DNA of 64,000 nucleotides. Source: Methylomonas paludis. Lineage in GTDB: Bacteria; Pseudomonadota; Gammaproteobacteria; Methylococcales; Methylomonadaceae. The notes below the pieces were generated by a model that was not told the origin of the DNA, made no database searches, and worked only from the letters and a program-made list of their open reading frames with translations. The DNA lies in the NCBI RefSeq assembly GCF_018734325.1, contig NZ_CP073754.1:2728001-2792000 (forward strand), read 5' to 3'. This document shows positions 28,840 through 39,109 of this stretch, piece after piece (the stretch's first letter is position 1; each line of letters opens with the position of its first letter). The position numbers and the translations under genes were made by a program.

Positions 28840-29403
28840 ATGGATTCCGTGAACGGTTTAAGTCGAATAACGCTGGTTTTGCACTGGCTGGTTGCCATTC
28901 CCATGATAGGCATGCTAGCTTTAGGTTTGTACATGACAAATCTTGAGCTGTTTGACTATTATGATTTGCACAAGTCACTGGGTATTCTGCTTGGCGGCGT
29001 GATAGTACTCAGAGTGATCTGGCGCCTTCGGCAAGGATGGTTGCCGCCTGTTGCCAATTATGCTAAATCCGAAATGTTGCTTGCCAGGTACACTCATTGG
29101 ACCCTGATCATTTCTACGCTATTAATGCCTGTTTCGGGGATGATAATGTCGGGCGCAAGCGGACATGGCTTTGATGTGTTTGGCCTAGAATTAGTGCGTG
29201 AAAATCCCGACCCCACTCATCCGGACAAAGTAATTGCCTTCAACGAGTTTTGGAGTGGGTTTGGTGAAACCCTCCATGAATATGCCGGCTATATCCTGAT
29301 CCTGGCTATTGTTTTACACATTTTAGGGGCACTGAAACATCAGTTTATTTATAAAGACGCTATTTTGCGGCGTATGCTTGGCCAGAATACAAAACTTAAA
29401 TAG
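28840..29403 (+). CDS. Cytochrome b561 (CybB-like) membrane protein
   Basis: Inner-membrane di-haem cytochrome b of 187 residues with four helices. Candidate haem ligands are His in LVLHWLVAIP, DLHKSLG, TLHEYAGY and LHILGALKHQF, the bacterial b561 pattern. Members move electrons between the quinone pool and periplasmic acceptors, or act as superoxide:ubiquinone oxidoreductase (CybB); the partner here is unknown. It stands alone, and an imperfect inverted repeat (TAGGCAA/TTGCCTA) overlaps its stop codon. Confidence 0.86.
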   Translation: MDSVNGLSRITLVLHWLVAIPMIGMLALGLYMTNLELFDYYDLHKSLGILLGGVIVLRVIWRLRQGWLPPVANYAKSEMLLARYTHWTLIISTLLMPVSGMIMSGASGHGFDVFGLELVRENPDPTHPDKVIAFNEFWSGFGETLHEYAGYILILAIVLHILGALKHQFIYKDAILRRMLGQNTKLK

Positions 29404-29468
29404 GCAAGGGGTGCATTGCCTAGCGGCGAATCCACCAAACCTTGTAAATGTTATGACCCTGTTTATTT

Positions 29469-30773
<1,305 letters not shown>

Positions 30774-30845
30774 TTAATAATTGCGGTTAAGGTCTGCGAG
30801 ATGGCATAAGCTGTGGCTTAGTTGCATTCTGGAAAACCTTTATGT

Positions 30846-31391
30846 TTAAAATTTAAAAAATTGTTCGCGGTAATAGCGTAGCTCTTCTATGGATTCCAGA
30901 ATATCATCCATGGCTTGATGGGCTGCTTTTTTCTTGAAGCCGTCGTTTAGCTGTGGCGCCCAGCGAGCAGCCAGTTCTTTGACGGTGGATACATCCAGAT
31001 TACGATAATGAAAAAAGGCTTCCAGTTTGGGCATATAGCGGTATAAAAACCGTCTGTCCTGGCAGATGCTATTCCCGCACATGGGCGAAGTTCTGGGCAG
31101 CAACCAGTTTTTTAAAAAATCCAGGGTTAGGCTTTCGGCTTCAGCAGTGCTAATCTGGGAGTTACGCACCCGATTGATCAGCCCGGACTGGCCATGGTGA
31201 GTCTGGTTCCATTCATCCATGCCGGCCAGTGCCGCTTCGCTTTGATGTACAGCAAATACCGGACCTTGGGCAAGGATATTCAGATTTTTATCGGTAACAA
31301 TGGTGGCGATTTCGATAATTAAATCACGATCCGGATCGAGTCCGGTCATTTCCAAATCAATCCAGATCAGGTTGGCAGCGTCCTGTGACAT
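30846..31391 (-). CDS. orn: Oligoribonuclease
   Basis: 3'-5' exoribonuclease (181 residues) of the DEDDh family that degrades di- and short oligoribonucleotides, including pGpG from cyclic-di-GMP turnover. The catalytic Asp and Glu are in [15 protein letters not shown]. The later Asp residues and catalytic His are in the [10 protein letters not shown] segment. The gene is divergent from the M48 peptidase and rsgA pair; orn close to rsgA is a common gammaproteobacterial arrangement. Confidence 0.96.
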   Translation of the reverse strand: MSQDAANLIWIDLEMTGLDPDRDLIIEIATIVTDKNLNILAQGPVFAVHQSEAALAGMDEWNQTHHGQSGLINRVRNSQISTAEAESLTLDFLKNWLLPRTSPMCGNSICQDRRFLYRYMPKLEAFFHYRNLDVSTVKELAARWAPQLNDGFKKKAAHQAMDDILESIEELRYYREQFFKF

Positions 31392-31482
31392 GTTTTTTTT
31401 AATATATTAGATAAATAGTTGCAGCAAATTGTAGCATTAGCTAATCTTTGCTGCTATTCGTTAACCCAAATGCACTCTATCG

Positions 31483-32733
31483 ATGAATAATTTTACCGTA
31501 ATTTTTCTTATCGCCCTGGCCTTGTCCTATGGTGTTCAATTCTGGCTATCTGCTCGCCAAAAATCTTATGTGCGTGACCACCGAGATGAAGTGCCGGCAG
31601 CGTTCCGTGATCGGGTTGCGCTCAATGCCCATCAAAAAGCAGCCGATTACACCATCGAAAAAAGCCGGTTGGGTGATCTAGACAGTGTGGCTGGATTGCT
31701 GTTTCTGCTGGCTTTGACTTTAGGTGGTGGGGTCAGCCTGGTTTTTGACTTTTGGGCTACATTTGAACTGTCGACGATGCAATCCAGTTTAGCCGCTGTA
31801 GCCAGTATTATTTTGCTGATGACATTGATCGAGATGCCGTTCAGCCTGTATCAAACCTTTGTTATTGAAGAAAAATACGGTTTCAATAAGAATACCCTGG
31901 GGCAATTTGCCAAGGATCAGCTGATTTCGATCGGCCTGACTCTGATTATCGGCATGCCGCTGTTAGCCTTGATTTTATGGGTTATGGATAGTATCGGCAG
32001 CCTGTGGTGGGTTTACGCCTGGCTGATTATTATCAGTTTTTCGCTGTTGATGAGCTGGTTATTCCCCACCGTCATTGCCCCTCTGTTCAATAAGTTTACC
32101 CCCATGCAGGATGGCAGTTTGCGCGATCGGATTCAGGATTTGCTGAAACGTTGCGGCTTTAACAGTCAGGGCATTTTCATTATGGACGGTTCGCGGCGCT
32201 CCGGCCATGGCAATGCCTATTTTACCGGGCTGGGCAATAATAAACGCATTGTGTTTTTTGATACGCTGATTAATTCGCTGGATGAGGATGAACTGGAAGC
32301 TGTACTGGCTCATGAATTGGGCCATTTTAAATGCAAACATGTAATTAAAATGCTGGTAGCTTCGTCGATCATGACGCTGATCAGTTTTGCGGTGCTGGGC
32401 TGGCTGATTACTCAGGACTGGTTTTTTGACGGACTGGGGGTCAGCACACATTCGAATGCGGCCGCGCTTTTGTTGTTTACCCTAGTTTCGCCGGTATTTA
32501 CCACATTTATGCAGCCGATTAGTGCTTATTTTCAACGTAAATTCGAGTTTGAAGCGGACGACTTTGCCACCAGCCATGCGCAGGGCAGTAAAATGGTCAG
32601 CGGTCTGGTGAAGCTGTATGAAGAAAATGCCAGCACGCTGACACCCGACCCTCTGTATTCGGCATTTCATTACAGCCATCCGCCGGCTGCGATCCGGATT
32701 GCCCATATCGAAGCAAAATTGCAGTCCGCTTGA
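31483..32733 (+). CDS. M48 family (Ste24-type) zinc metalloprotease
   Basis: Membrane peptidase of 416 residues resembling the Ste24/CAAX protease group. The N-terminal half has several hydrophobic helices and the conserved ALTLGGGVSLVFDF and FVIEEKYGFNKNT segments. The catalytic zinc motif is HELGHFKCKH (about residues 278-287), and the third zinc ligand Glu is in FEFEADDFA. Bacterial members are thought to act in membrane protein quality control. Its stop overlaps the rsgA start by four bases, giving a coupled pair. Confidence 0.9.
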   Translation: MNNFTVIFLIALALSYGVQFWLSARQKSYVRDHRDEVPAAFRDRVALNAHQKAADYTIEKSRLGDLDSVAGLLFLLALTLGGGVSLVFDFWATFELSTMQSSLAAVASIILLMTLIEMPFSLYQTFVIEEKYGFNKNTLGQFAKDQLISIGLTLIIGMPLLALILWVMDSIGSLWWVYAWLIIISFSLLMSWLFPTVIAPLFNKFTPMQDGSLRDRIQDLLKRCGFNSQGIFIMDGSRRSGHGNAYFTGLGNNKRIVFFDTLINSLDEDELEAVLAHELGHFKCKHVIKMLVASSIMTLISFAVLGWLITQDWFFDGLGVSTHSNAAALLLFTLVSPVFTTFMQPISAYFQRKFEFEADDFATSHAQGSKMVSGLVKLYEENASTLTPDPLYSAFHYSHPPAAIRIAHIEAKLQSA

Positions 32734-33623
32734 TGACAGCCCGGCACGCAGGTCTGGTTATCGCGCATCTGGGTCAGGGCATTGCTGTAGAAACAGCAGA
32801 GGGCATTATGTTATGCCAAACCCTGCGCAAACTGGATACGGTGGTGGTGGGCGACCAAGTATTATTGAGCATCACCGGGCCGGAGCAAGGCCGTATTGAA
32901 GAAATCTTGCCCCGCCGTTCGGTATTGCAACGTCCCAGCCGCGGCGATCAAGTCAGGCCAGTGGCAGCCAATCTGGATACGATTTTTGTGGTGTTTGCCA
33001 CGGAACCGGTCTGCGATTTTTTGCTGCTGGATCAGTATCTGGCCATTTGCGAAAACTGCAATATCAATGCTGCACTGGTGTTTAATAAAATCGATCTGCC
33101 CTACCCGGCTGAGATGCTGCAGGAACTTAAGTATTATCAGTCTCTAGGCTATACCCTGCATAGCGTCAGCGCTCATCAGCAAATCGGCATGGCTGAATTG
33201 CTGGATAACTTGCGCGCCAAAACCAGTATGTTTACCGGCCAGTCCGGGGTGGGTAAATCTTCTTTGAGTAAGGCTTTGCTGCCCAACAGGGATTTAAAAA
33301 TCAATAGTGTCTCTGCGATCACCCGCCATGGCCGGCATACCACTACTGCCGCCACTCTGTATCATTTGCCTGGCGGTGGCGATTTGATTGACAGCCCCGG
33401 CGTAGCTATTTTTGGTTTGGCCGGTCTTTCCGAAGCGCAACTGGCCAGGGGTTATCGGGAGTTTCAGCCCTACCTTGGCCTATGCCGGTTTAACGATTGC
33501 CGTCATGTTACAGACAAGGATTGCGCGATTAGAGCCGCCGCTGAAAGTGGTGTAATTCCTCTCAGCCGTTATCGGCGCTTCTTAAAATTACGCGAAAAAA
33601 TGCCTCAGCCCCGACACAGCTAA
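32730..33623 (+). CDS. rsgA: Ribosome small subunit-dependent GTPase A
   Basis: Circularly permuted GTPase (297 residues) that assists late 30S maturation. The order is an N-terminal OB fold, then G4 (FNKIDLP), then the P-loop G1 (GQSGVGKSSLSKAL), then G3 (DSPGV), and a C-terminal zinc domain with Cys/His ligands (CRFNDCRHVTDKDC). It overlaps the M48 peptidase gene by four bases. The nearby divergent orn is a conserved neighbour. Confidence 0.95.
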   Translation: MMTARHAGLVIAHLGQGIAVETAEGIMLCQTLRKLDTVVVGDQVLLSITGPEQGRIEEILPRRSVLQRPSRGDQVRPVAANLDTIFVVFATEPVCDFLLLDQYLAICENCNINAALVFNKIDLPYPAEMLQELKYYQSLGYTLHSVSAHQQIGMAELLDNLRAKTSMFTGQSGVGKSSLSKALLPNRDLKINSVSAITRHGRHTTTAATLYHLPGGGDLIDSPGVAIFGLAGLSEAQLARGYREFQPYLGLCRFNDCRHVTDKDCAIRAAAESGVIPLSRYRRFLKLREKMPQPRHS

Positions 33624-33697
33624 ACAGCAATCTGCTATACCCCCTCTGAAAACAGCCTAACACTTTGATTTTTCCACTCAGTTTTCCGGTATTAACG

Positions 33698-33728
33698 GTG
33701 ACATAGCTTTAACTTAACATGCTATATT
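33698..33728 (+). promoter_or_regulatory. Possible promoter for crcB
   Basis: GTGACA (33698-33703) and TATATT (33723-33728) are separated by 19 bases, a loose sigma-70 match upstream of crcB. I looked for a fluoride riboswitch in this leader and did not see one. Confidence 0.3.
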
Positions 33729-33815
33729 ACGGGTAAGCGTACTACCGTTGAGTTTAGTGATGTTTAGCGCCAAAATTTACTGTTTTTTGCTGCCTGCGCC
33801 AAATCGCTTGCATCT

Positions 33816-34517
33816 ATGACTGCCATTATTGCCATAGCTTTGGGCGGGGCCTTCGGGGCAGTCAGCCGTTTTCTGGTAGCCAATGGTATTTATGGTGTAC
33901 TGGGTCGGGGGTTTCCCAGCGCAACACTGTTTATCAATGTTTCCGGCTCTTTTTTAATGGGCTTGCTCAGCGAATTAATGATACAGCGGCTGGCACTGGC
34001 TGTTGAATATCGTGCCGCCGTACTGGTGGGCTTTCTGGGAGCCTACACCACTTTTTCCACGTTTGCTTTGGAAACCATTGCGCTTTTTGAAGCCGGCAGC
34101 CAACTCAAAGCCTTTTTGAACGTCACCCTAAGCGTGTTTCTGTGCCTGATTGCTTGCTGGTCCGGTTTGTTTCTGGCGCGTAATCTGATCTCTACCCCGA
34201 TTTATCCAAGTTCGGCAGATCTACAGCCATATCTGACTTTATTGGCATTTTACGGCAGCGGATTGCTATTGGCCGGACTGACAGCTTATGGCTTGCACCG
34301 TTTTAATCCCAGTGGTGAGCTGCATAACTTGTTGTTTATCATACTGCCCACCTTATTGACGGCCGCAACCAGTTTTTATCTGGCTGACAAACCGGTCGCA
34401 GATAATCTGGATTTAACCGGTTTGTCCGGGCTCTTCGTGATTAGCTCTCTGTGCAGTATCAGCACGGTCTGGCTAGGCTTTTGGATAGGAAAGGGCCTAT
34501 GGCAACTAAAACTGTAA
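33816..34517 (+). CDS. crcB: CrcB fluoride channel with an extra C-terminal membrane domain
   Basis: The first 125 residues are a normal CrcB/Fluc fluoride exporter: GGAFGAVSRFLV, the pore Asn41 in FINVSGSFLMG, and GFLGAYTTFSTFALE with the Na+-site and Phe-box region. CrcB is usually 120-130 residues, but this protein has 233. The additional 105 residues contain about three or four hydrophobic helices that do not repeat the CrcB motifs. Fluc works as a dimer of inverted protomers, so the extension may fix orientation or recruit a partner; this is inference. The next gene (DUF190) overlaps by 19 bases and is a frequent CrcB neighbour. Confidence 0.85.
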   Translation: MTAIIAIALGGAFGAVSRFLVANGIYGVLGRGFPSATLFINVSGSFLMGLLSELMIQRLALAVEYRAAVLVGFLGAYTTFSTFALETIALFEAGSQLKAFLNVTLSVFLCLIACWSGLFLARNLISTPIYPSSADLQPYLTLLAFYGSGLLLAGLTAYGLHRFNPSGELHNLLFIILPTLLTAATSFYLADKPVADNLDLTGLSGLFVISSLCSISTVWLGFWIGKGLWQLKL

Positions 34518-34813
34518 CGATAGTTAGGGTCTATTTGCGCGAAGGCGAAAACCTGTTGAGCGATTTACTAAAATTTTTGCACGATGAGGTTCAGGTGTCC
34601 GGGGTTACGGTTGTGCGCGGTATTGCCGGTTTTGGCGCTGACGGCAAACTGCATTTAAGTTCCTTGTCTGATCTGTCGCTGGATTTACCGCTGATCGTCG
34701 AGTTTTACGATACTCCCGAACGTATTAGCCCTATTTTACAGGCACTGGAATCCCAGCCGGGCATCACACATGTTATCAGTTGGCAATCAACTTGTTACAT
34801 TAAACAACTCTAA
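34499..34813 (+). CDS. DUF190 family protein
   Basis: Small soluble protein (104 residues) of the DUF190 family, which has a PII-like ferredoxin fold. Visible signatures are VTIVRVYLREGE, VSGVTVVRGIAGFG and LPLIVEFYDTPERI. I chose the ATG at 34499 because the family begins there and GGAAAGG precedes it. The frame is open upstream to an ATG at 34451, but that lies inside crcB. Overlap with crcB suggests a joint role in fluoride resistance, possibly regulating the channel; this is inferred from the repeated genomic association. Confidence 0.87.
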   Translation: MATKTVTIVRVYLREGENLLSDLLKFLHDEVQVSGVTVVRGIAGFGADGKLHLSSLSDLSLDLPLIVEFYDTPERISPILQALESQPGITHVISWQSTCYIKQL

Positions 34814-34837
34814 TTATTTTGTACCCGGATTTTATTT

Positions 34838-35332
34838 ATGCAAATTACTTTATTAAGACATGCTGCAGCGGTTGACCGTAGTTTAAGCCTCCCCGATCCG
34901 CAACGGGCTTTGTCGGAAAAAGGCGAAAAACAGCTGAAACGTCTGTCAGCTTTTTGCCTACTCAATGATTTGATTCCGAGTAATTTGTTTGCCAGTCCCT
35001 TATTACGCGCCCAACAAACCGCTCAAGGCTTGCAGCAACGTCTACCGGGCTGCCCAGCAGTTCAAACTGCTGATTGGCTGATCATCCATACCACGCCACC
35101 CCAATTTTTTCGGGCTTTAGGCAAATTGGCTGAACAAGGTTTGGATGATATCTGGCTGGTGGGACATGAACCGGATTTTTCCGAATTGATTGCGGCTTTA
35201 CTGCAAACCGAAAGCGCCTCAATTGTGATTAAAAAAGCCTCTTTAACGCGATTGGAAGTTGAGTTGTCGGCACGCCCTAGCGCCAAATTATTATGGAGCG
35301 TACCCAGCAGCCTGATGGCTGTGGGCAGCTAA
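34838..35332 (+). CDS. sixA: Phosphohistidine phosphatase SixA
   Basis: Histidine phosphatase superfamily protein of 164 residues. The catalytic histidine lies in the opening LLRHAAAVD, the conserved Arg in ASPLLRAQQTAQ, and the second His in VGHEPDFSELIA. SixA removes phosphate from His-containing phosphotransfer domains (ArcB, PTS-Ntr in E. coli). The target here is not known. It follows DUF190 by 24 bases and may be read with crcB. Confidence 0.87.
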   Translation: MQITLLRHAAAVDRSLSLPDPQRALSEKGEKQLKRLSAFCLLNDLIPSNLFASPLLRAQQTAQGLQQRLPGCPAVQTADWLIIHTTPPQFFRALGKLAEQGLDDIWLVGHEPDFSELIAALLQTESASIVIKKASLTRLEVELSARPSAKLLWSVPSSLMAVGS

Positions 35333-35354
35333 GGCATATTACCAGCCGACGGAA

Positions 35355-35855
35355 TTATTGCAGTGCTGGTTCGGTAAACACGTAATCATGATCTTTCATG
35401 ATGGTATGACAAGCAAAACAGGTCGCCGTTTTTTCCTTGTCGTTAATCACTAGATTACCGCCTTCCCAATGTCCAAACGCCCAACCACCGGTTTCCGGAT
35501 ATTTTTTACTGTCTTTAATAATGGCTTCGGCTCCGGCAAATTCGCCAGGAATGACAGCCTGCGGCCAACGCGGATGGGTTTGCTCTTTCCAAGACAATTT
35601 GGCTATCACCGTCCCATCCGGCCAGGGCTGAGTTTTACCGCTGCGTGCGGCATTAATGGCGATATCATTTCCCAGGATAGCTCTGACGTATTTTTTATCC
35701 AGTCTATGTGACACACCCAGAACCCGCCAATCCTTATATGAGCCATGTAGAGCCTGCTCGGGGTGGCTTGCGGTTTCGGCGTTGACCAAAGCCGGACTCA
35801 AGAAAGTGGACAGGACAATTAAGCCGGCAAGATAAGTTTTTTGCATCTGTTTCAT
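35355..35855 (-). CDS. Cytochrome P460 family protein
   Basis: Periplasmic c-type cytochrome of 166 residues with a signal peptide ending VNA. The haem-binding CFACH motif is near the C-terminus. The segments KDWRVLGVSHR, VRAILGNDIAINAARSGKT and WPDGTVIAKLSWKEQ match cytochrome P460 proteins, which in Nitrosomonas and Methylococcus oxidise hydroxylamine or handle NO through a Lys-crosslinked haem. Several lysines could crosslink, but the exact residue cannot be fixed by eye, and a cytochrome c'-beta role is the alternative. I chose ATG 35855 because GGAG is six bases upstream. It is divergent from cstA. Confidence 0.88.
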   Translation of the reverse strand: MKQMQKTYLAGLIVLSTFLSPALVNAETASHPEQALHGSYKDWRVLGVSHRLDKKYVRAILGNDIAINAARSGKTQPWPDGTVIAKLSWKEQTHPRWPQAVIPGEFAGAEAIIKDSKKYPETGGWAFGHWEGGNLVINDKEKTATCFACHTIMKDHDYVFTEPALQ

Positions 35856-35904
35856 TTTATTCTCCATGATTTAGTAGGATTGAGAGGATACGCAAGCCTG
35901 AGAC

Positions 35905-35934
35905 TAGCACACGCTCCATCGGCTGCATGTGCTA
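35905..35934. promoter_or_regulatory. Imperfect palindrome between the P460 gene and cstA
   Basis: TAGCACA-c-GC (35905-35914) and GC-a-TGTGCTA (35925-35934) form inverted arms in the divergent promoter region. A TTGACA at 35938-35943 follows immediately on the plus strand. It could be an operator acting on one or both genes; no regulator is identified. Confidence 0.4.
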
Positions 35935-35999
35935 ACATTGACATGCTAAGACAAGCAAGCAATTAAGTCTTGTAGAATTATCATTCATTAAGCATATCC

Positions 36000-38081
36000 A
36001 TGTCAGACAATAAACTCAATCTATCTTCCATCCTGCTTTGGTCTACTATTACTTTAACCGGAATTTTTGCGGTGGGTACTATAGCCCTACAACGCGGCGA
36101 AACAATTAACAGCTTGTGGCTGGTGATCGCCGCTGTCTGTGTTTATGTACTGGGTTACCGTTTTTACAGTGCGTTTATTGCGGCAAAAGTACTCAGCCTG
36201 GATGCCGCCCGAGCCACCCCAGCCGAACGCTTTAATGATGGTCGCGATTTTATCCCCACGCATAAATGGGTCGTGTTTGGCCATCATTTTGCGGCAATCG
36301 CCGGGCCGGGACCTTTGATAGGCCCAACGCTGGCAGCGCAGTTTGGCTATCTGCCCGGCACTCTCTGGATTCTGGTCGGTGCGGTTTTAGGCGGCTGCGT
36401 ACAGGATTTTGTCATATTATTTTTCTCAGTACGACGCGATGGCCGTTCCTTAGGCCAAATGGCTAAGGATGAATTGGGGGTGATTGGGGGGGCTGCCGCC
36501 ATGCTGGGGGTAATGGCCATCATGATTATTCTGATTGCGGTGCTGGGACTGGTGGTTGTGAATGCCATGAAACATAGCCCCTGGGCCACTGCAACCGTAG
36601 CAGCTACTATCCCTATTGCGATTTTGATGGGCCTGTATCTGCACCAGTTTCGTCCAGGCCGGGTACTGGAAGCTACTCTGATAGGTGTGTCATTACTGAT
36701 TCTGGCTGTGATCGGCGGCGGCTGGCTGGATAGCAGCCCTACTCTACGTGGCTGGTTTGACTACGAAGCGCCACAATTAGCGGTGATGATTATCATTTAT
36801 GGCTTTGCCGCTGCGGTTTTACCTGTCTGGCTGTTATTGGCACCCCGCGACTATTTATCCACTTTTATGAAATTAGGCACAATAGCCGCGCTGGCTCTGG
36901 CTATTATTATCTTGCATCCCGATTTGAAAATGCCGGCTCTCACCCCTTTTATTGACGGTAGCGGTCCAATTTTTGCGGGCAAACTGTTTCCATTTGTTTT
37001 TATTACGATTGCCTGTGGCGCTATATCGGGTTTTCACGCGCTGATTTCTTCCGGAACCACTCCCAAATTATTAAGTAATGAGCAGGATGCCCGCTTTATT
37101 GGTTATGGGGCCATGATGATGGAATCGTTTGTGGCAATCATGGCCATGATCGCCGCTACGGTGCTGGAACCCGGTGTGTATTTTGCTATTAATAGTCCGG
37201 CTGGTATGGTTGGCAAGGAGGCTGCCATTGCAGTGGCCAAAATCAGTAGCTGGGGCTTTGCCGTTAATGTCGAACAAATGCAGCAATTGGCAAATGCTAT
37301 GGGCGAATCCAGTCTGTTGGCCCGTACTGGCGGCGCTCCCTCACTGGCAGTGGGTATGGCCAGTCTGTTCGCCAAGGTTTTTGGTGAAAATCTGCTCGCG
37401 ATCTGGTATCACTTTGCCATTATGTTTGAAGCCTTGTTTATTCTGACCACGCTGGATGCCGGCACCCGGGTTGCTCGTTTCATGTTACAGGATCTGCTCG
37501 GCAATTTTAAGTCCAGTCCCAACCAAACCAATGGTTATGGCAGCATTCTGCTATGTAGTGCCTGTGTTGTATGTGGCTGGGGTTATTTTTTGTATATGGG
37601 GACGCTGGATCCCTTAGGCGGCATTAACAGTTTGTGGCCTTTGTTCGGTATCGCCAATCAGATGTTGGCGGCGATTGCTTTATGCGTGGCAACCACGATT
37701 TTAGTCAAATCCGGCAAACTAAAATATGTCTGGGTTACTGCTGTGCCGCTGGCCTGGCTAATGTTGATCACCAGTTGCGCCGCTTGGGAAAAATTGTTTT
37801 CAGATAATTTACGCATCGGCTTTTTGGCCCATGCCACCGATTTATCAGACAAACTGACACATGGCTTACTGGCTGCCGAACAAATAGCTAAAGCCCCACA
37901 ACTTATTTTTAACGACTATCTGGATGCCGGTTTAACCGCGTTGTTTATGCTGATCAGTTGGTTATTGTTAATGGATACTTTACGGGTCATTTATTGCATC
38001 ATTACCGGCAAAAACTATCCGAAAACCAGCGAATCTTCCCATATTCCCAGCCGCCTGGTTGAAAACTGGATGCGGGATTAA
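36000..38081 (+). CDS. cstA: Carbon starvation protein CstA family transporter
   Basis: Inner-membrane protein of 693 residues with roughly 16 hydrophobic helices. FNDGRDFIPTHKWVVFGHHFAAIAGPGPLIGPTLAAQFG at residues 82-120 is the strongest family signature, shown by its short core HHFAAIAGPGPL. CstA proteins take up pyruvate or peptides, the former best shown in E. coli. In a methylotroph, pyruvate uptake or salvage is the more likely role, but this is inference. It stands alone, divergent from cytochrome P460, with a TTGACA box about 60 bases upstream. Confidence 0.93.
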   Translation: MSDNKLNLSSILLWSTITLTGIFAVGTIALQRGETINSLWLVIAAVCVYVLGYRFYSAFIAAKVLSLDAARATPAERFNDGRDFIPTHKWVVFGHHFAAIAGPGPLIGPTLAAQFGYLPGTLWILVGAVLGGCVQDFVILFFSVRRDGRSLGQMAKDELGVIGGAAAMLGVMAIMIILIAVLGLVVVNAMKHSPWATATVAATIPIAILMGLYLHQFRPGRVLEATLIGVSLLILAVIGGGWLDSSPTLRGWFDYEAPQLAVMIIIYGFAAAVLPVWLLLAPRDYLSTFMKLGTIAALALAIIILHPDLKMPALTPFIDGSGPIFAGKLFPFVFITIACGAISGFHALISSGTTPKLLSNEQDARFIGYGAMMMESFVAIMAMIAATVLEPGVYFAINSPAGMVGKEAAIAVAKISSWGFAVNVEQMQQLANAMGESSLLARTGGAPSLAVGMASLFAKVFGENLLAIWYHFAIMFEALFILTTLDAGTRVARFMLQDLLGNFKSSPNQTNGYGSILLCSACVVCGWGYFLYMGTLDPLGGINSLWPLFGIANQMLAAIALCVATTILVKSGKLKYVWVTAVPLAWLMLITSCAAWEKLFSDNLRIGFLAHATDLSDKLTHGLLAAEQIAKAPQLIFNDYLDAGLTALFMLISWLLLMDTLRVIYCIITGKNYPKTSESSHIPSRLVENWMRD

Positions 38082-38163
38082 TTATCAGCTCAGACCAAAC
38101 TAGCGACTCATTTAAAAGGTCTTTTCCGACCTAGACGGAAGATTAATCTACAGAATTAGTAAT

Positions 38164-38287
38164 TATTCAGCGTAAATTTCGGATGATCCATTTCAAACAA
38201 GTAGTTGTCTCCGAATGATGCGCTGCACTGCGTTTAGCACATCCTACAACTGCCTGTTTTTTTAAAGTGATAATTCGACGCTGAATA
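38164..38287. repeat. Dispersed intergenic repeat, copy 2, with inverted ends
   Basis: The element starts TATTCAGCGTAAATT (38164-38178) and ends AATTCGACGCTGAATA (38272-38287), which are near-perfect inverted termini. The inside matches copy 1 at 28014-28096. Size (about 124 bases), lack of coding capacity and inverted ends fit a small non-autonomous mobile element (MITE-like). Confidence 0.7.
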
Positions 38288-38313
38288 GTTACCAGAATTA
38301 AGCTAGTTATTGG

Positions 38314-38619
38314 CTATTTAATTGAATTTTCGTAACGCTGTCTTTTCAAAGCATTCCATTTGCCTAGTTGTTCTTCAGTTAATAATTCTTTAATGCGGTT
38401 TTGCGACTCTTCGCGGATTGCCCGCAGCTTTTCATGCTTTTCATTGTAAATCGCTTCAAGCTTGGCTTTTTGATCGGCACTTAACTGTAACTCTTCCGTA
38501 AGATGCTCCCATTTATGCTCTCTGGATATTTCGTAATCATTTTCAGCATTAGCCATAGGCGCTTGCAAAAAACTAACGACAATACTCAATAGTATCAATG
38601 GCAGGATTTTAATATTCAT
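38314..38619 (-). CDS. Small periplasmic Spy/CpxP-like protein
   Basis: Exported protein of 101 residues: a signal peptide (LPLILLSIVVSFLQ core, ending ANA) and a highly charged helical remainder with LQLSADQKAKLEAIYNEK and LLTEEQLGKWNALKRQ. These two repeats of the L-x-x-x-Q type resemble the LTXXQ helices of Spy and CpxP chaperones. The match is by pattern only, and the function is unknown. I chose ATG 38619 because AAGGAT lies just upstream; an in-frame ATG at 38649 lacks one. The repeat element lies directly downstream. Confidence 0.6.
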   Translation of the reverse strand: MNIKILPLILLSIVVSFLQAPMANAENDYEISREHKWEHLTEELQLSADQKAKLEAIYNEKHEKLRAIREESQNRIKELLTEEQLGKWNALKRQRYENSIK

Positions 38620-38763
38620 ACTTATCCTTAAATGTAAGAAATGGATCACATCTCCATACTGCCTAAGCTGCGCCTGGAATAATCTTGAGCCGACGAATTT
38701 TGTAATGATTTGTCAGCAAAGGGTGAGTCCAGACGCATGACTTTTAATTTTAGCTTGAAGGAC

Positions 38764-39078
38764 TTATTTTAGAAATGAACAGCAATAGTCGCTGGCCACT
38801 TTTACCTGAACAGTGAACTGAGCGTTGCCCGGCACTTCAAAAGATTCACCGCCTTTGATAGTTAGCCATTGGTCGTTACCGGGTAAAGCAACGGCCATTT
38901 CTCCGGCCAGTATTTCCATCAGTTCAGGTGCGCCTGTATTAAAAGTATATTCGCCAGGCTGCATGAAACCCAGGGTTTTTACGGATCCATCGGCAAATTG
39001 AATAGATCGACTATTGACCTTACCGTCAAAATAGACATTGGCTTGTTTGATGACGGTTACATTGTTAAATTCTGACAT
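38764..39078 (-). CDS. ppnP: Pyrimidine/purine nucleoside phosphorylase PpnP
   Basis: Small cupin-fold protein (104 residues; formerly DUF1255/YaiE). Family features are ANVYFDGKVNSRSIQFADG, FMQPGEYTFNTG, PELMEILAGE and ESFEVPGNAQF. PpnP phosphorolyses several nucleosides to free bases and ribose 1-phosphate. Length is slightly above the 94 residues of E. coli PpnP. It sits between a small exported protein and a methylase with no operon logic evident. Confidence 0.92.
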   Translation of the reverse strand: MSEFNNVTVIKQANVYFDGKVNSRSIQFADGSVKTLGFMQPGEYTFNTGAPELMEILAGEMAVALPGNDQWLTIKGGESFEVPGNAQFTVQVKVASDYCCSFLK

Positions 39079-39109
39079 ATTTGTTTCGTTTTATATAAAG
39101 GAATTCCAA

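Noticed and set aside
33624..33815. Fluoride riboswitch before crcB
   Set aside because: The conserved GGCGAUGG-like start and pseudoknot pairing were not found in the leader.
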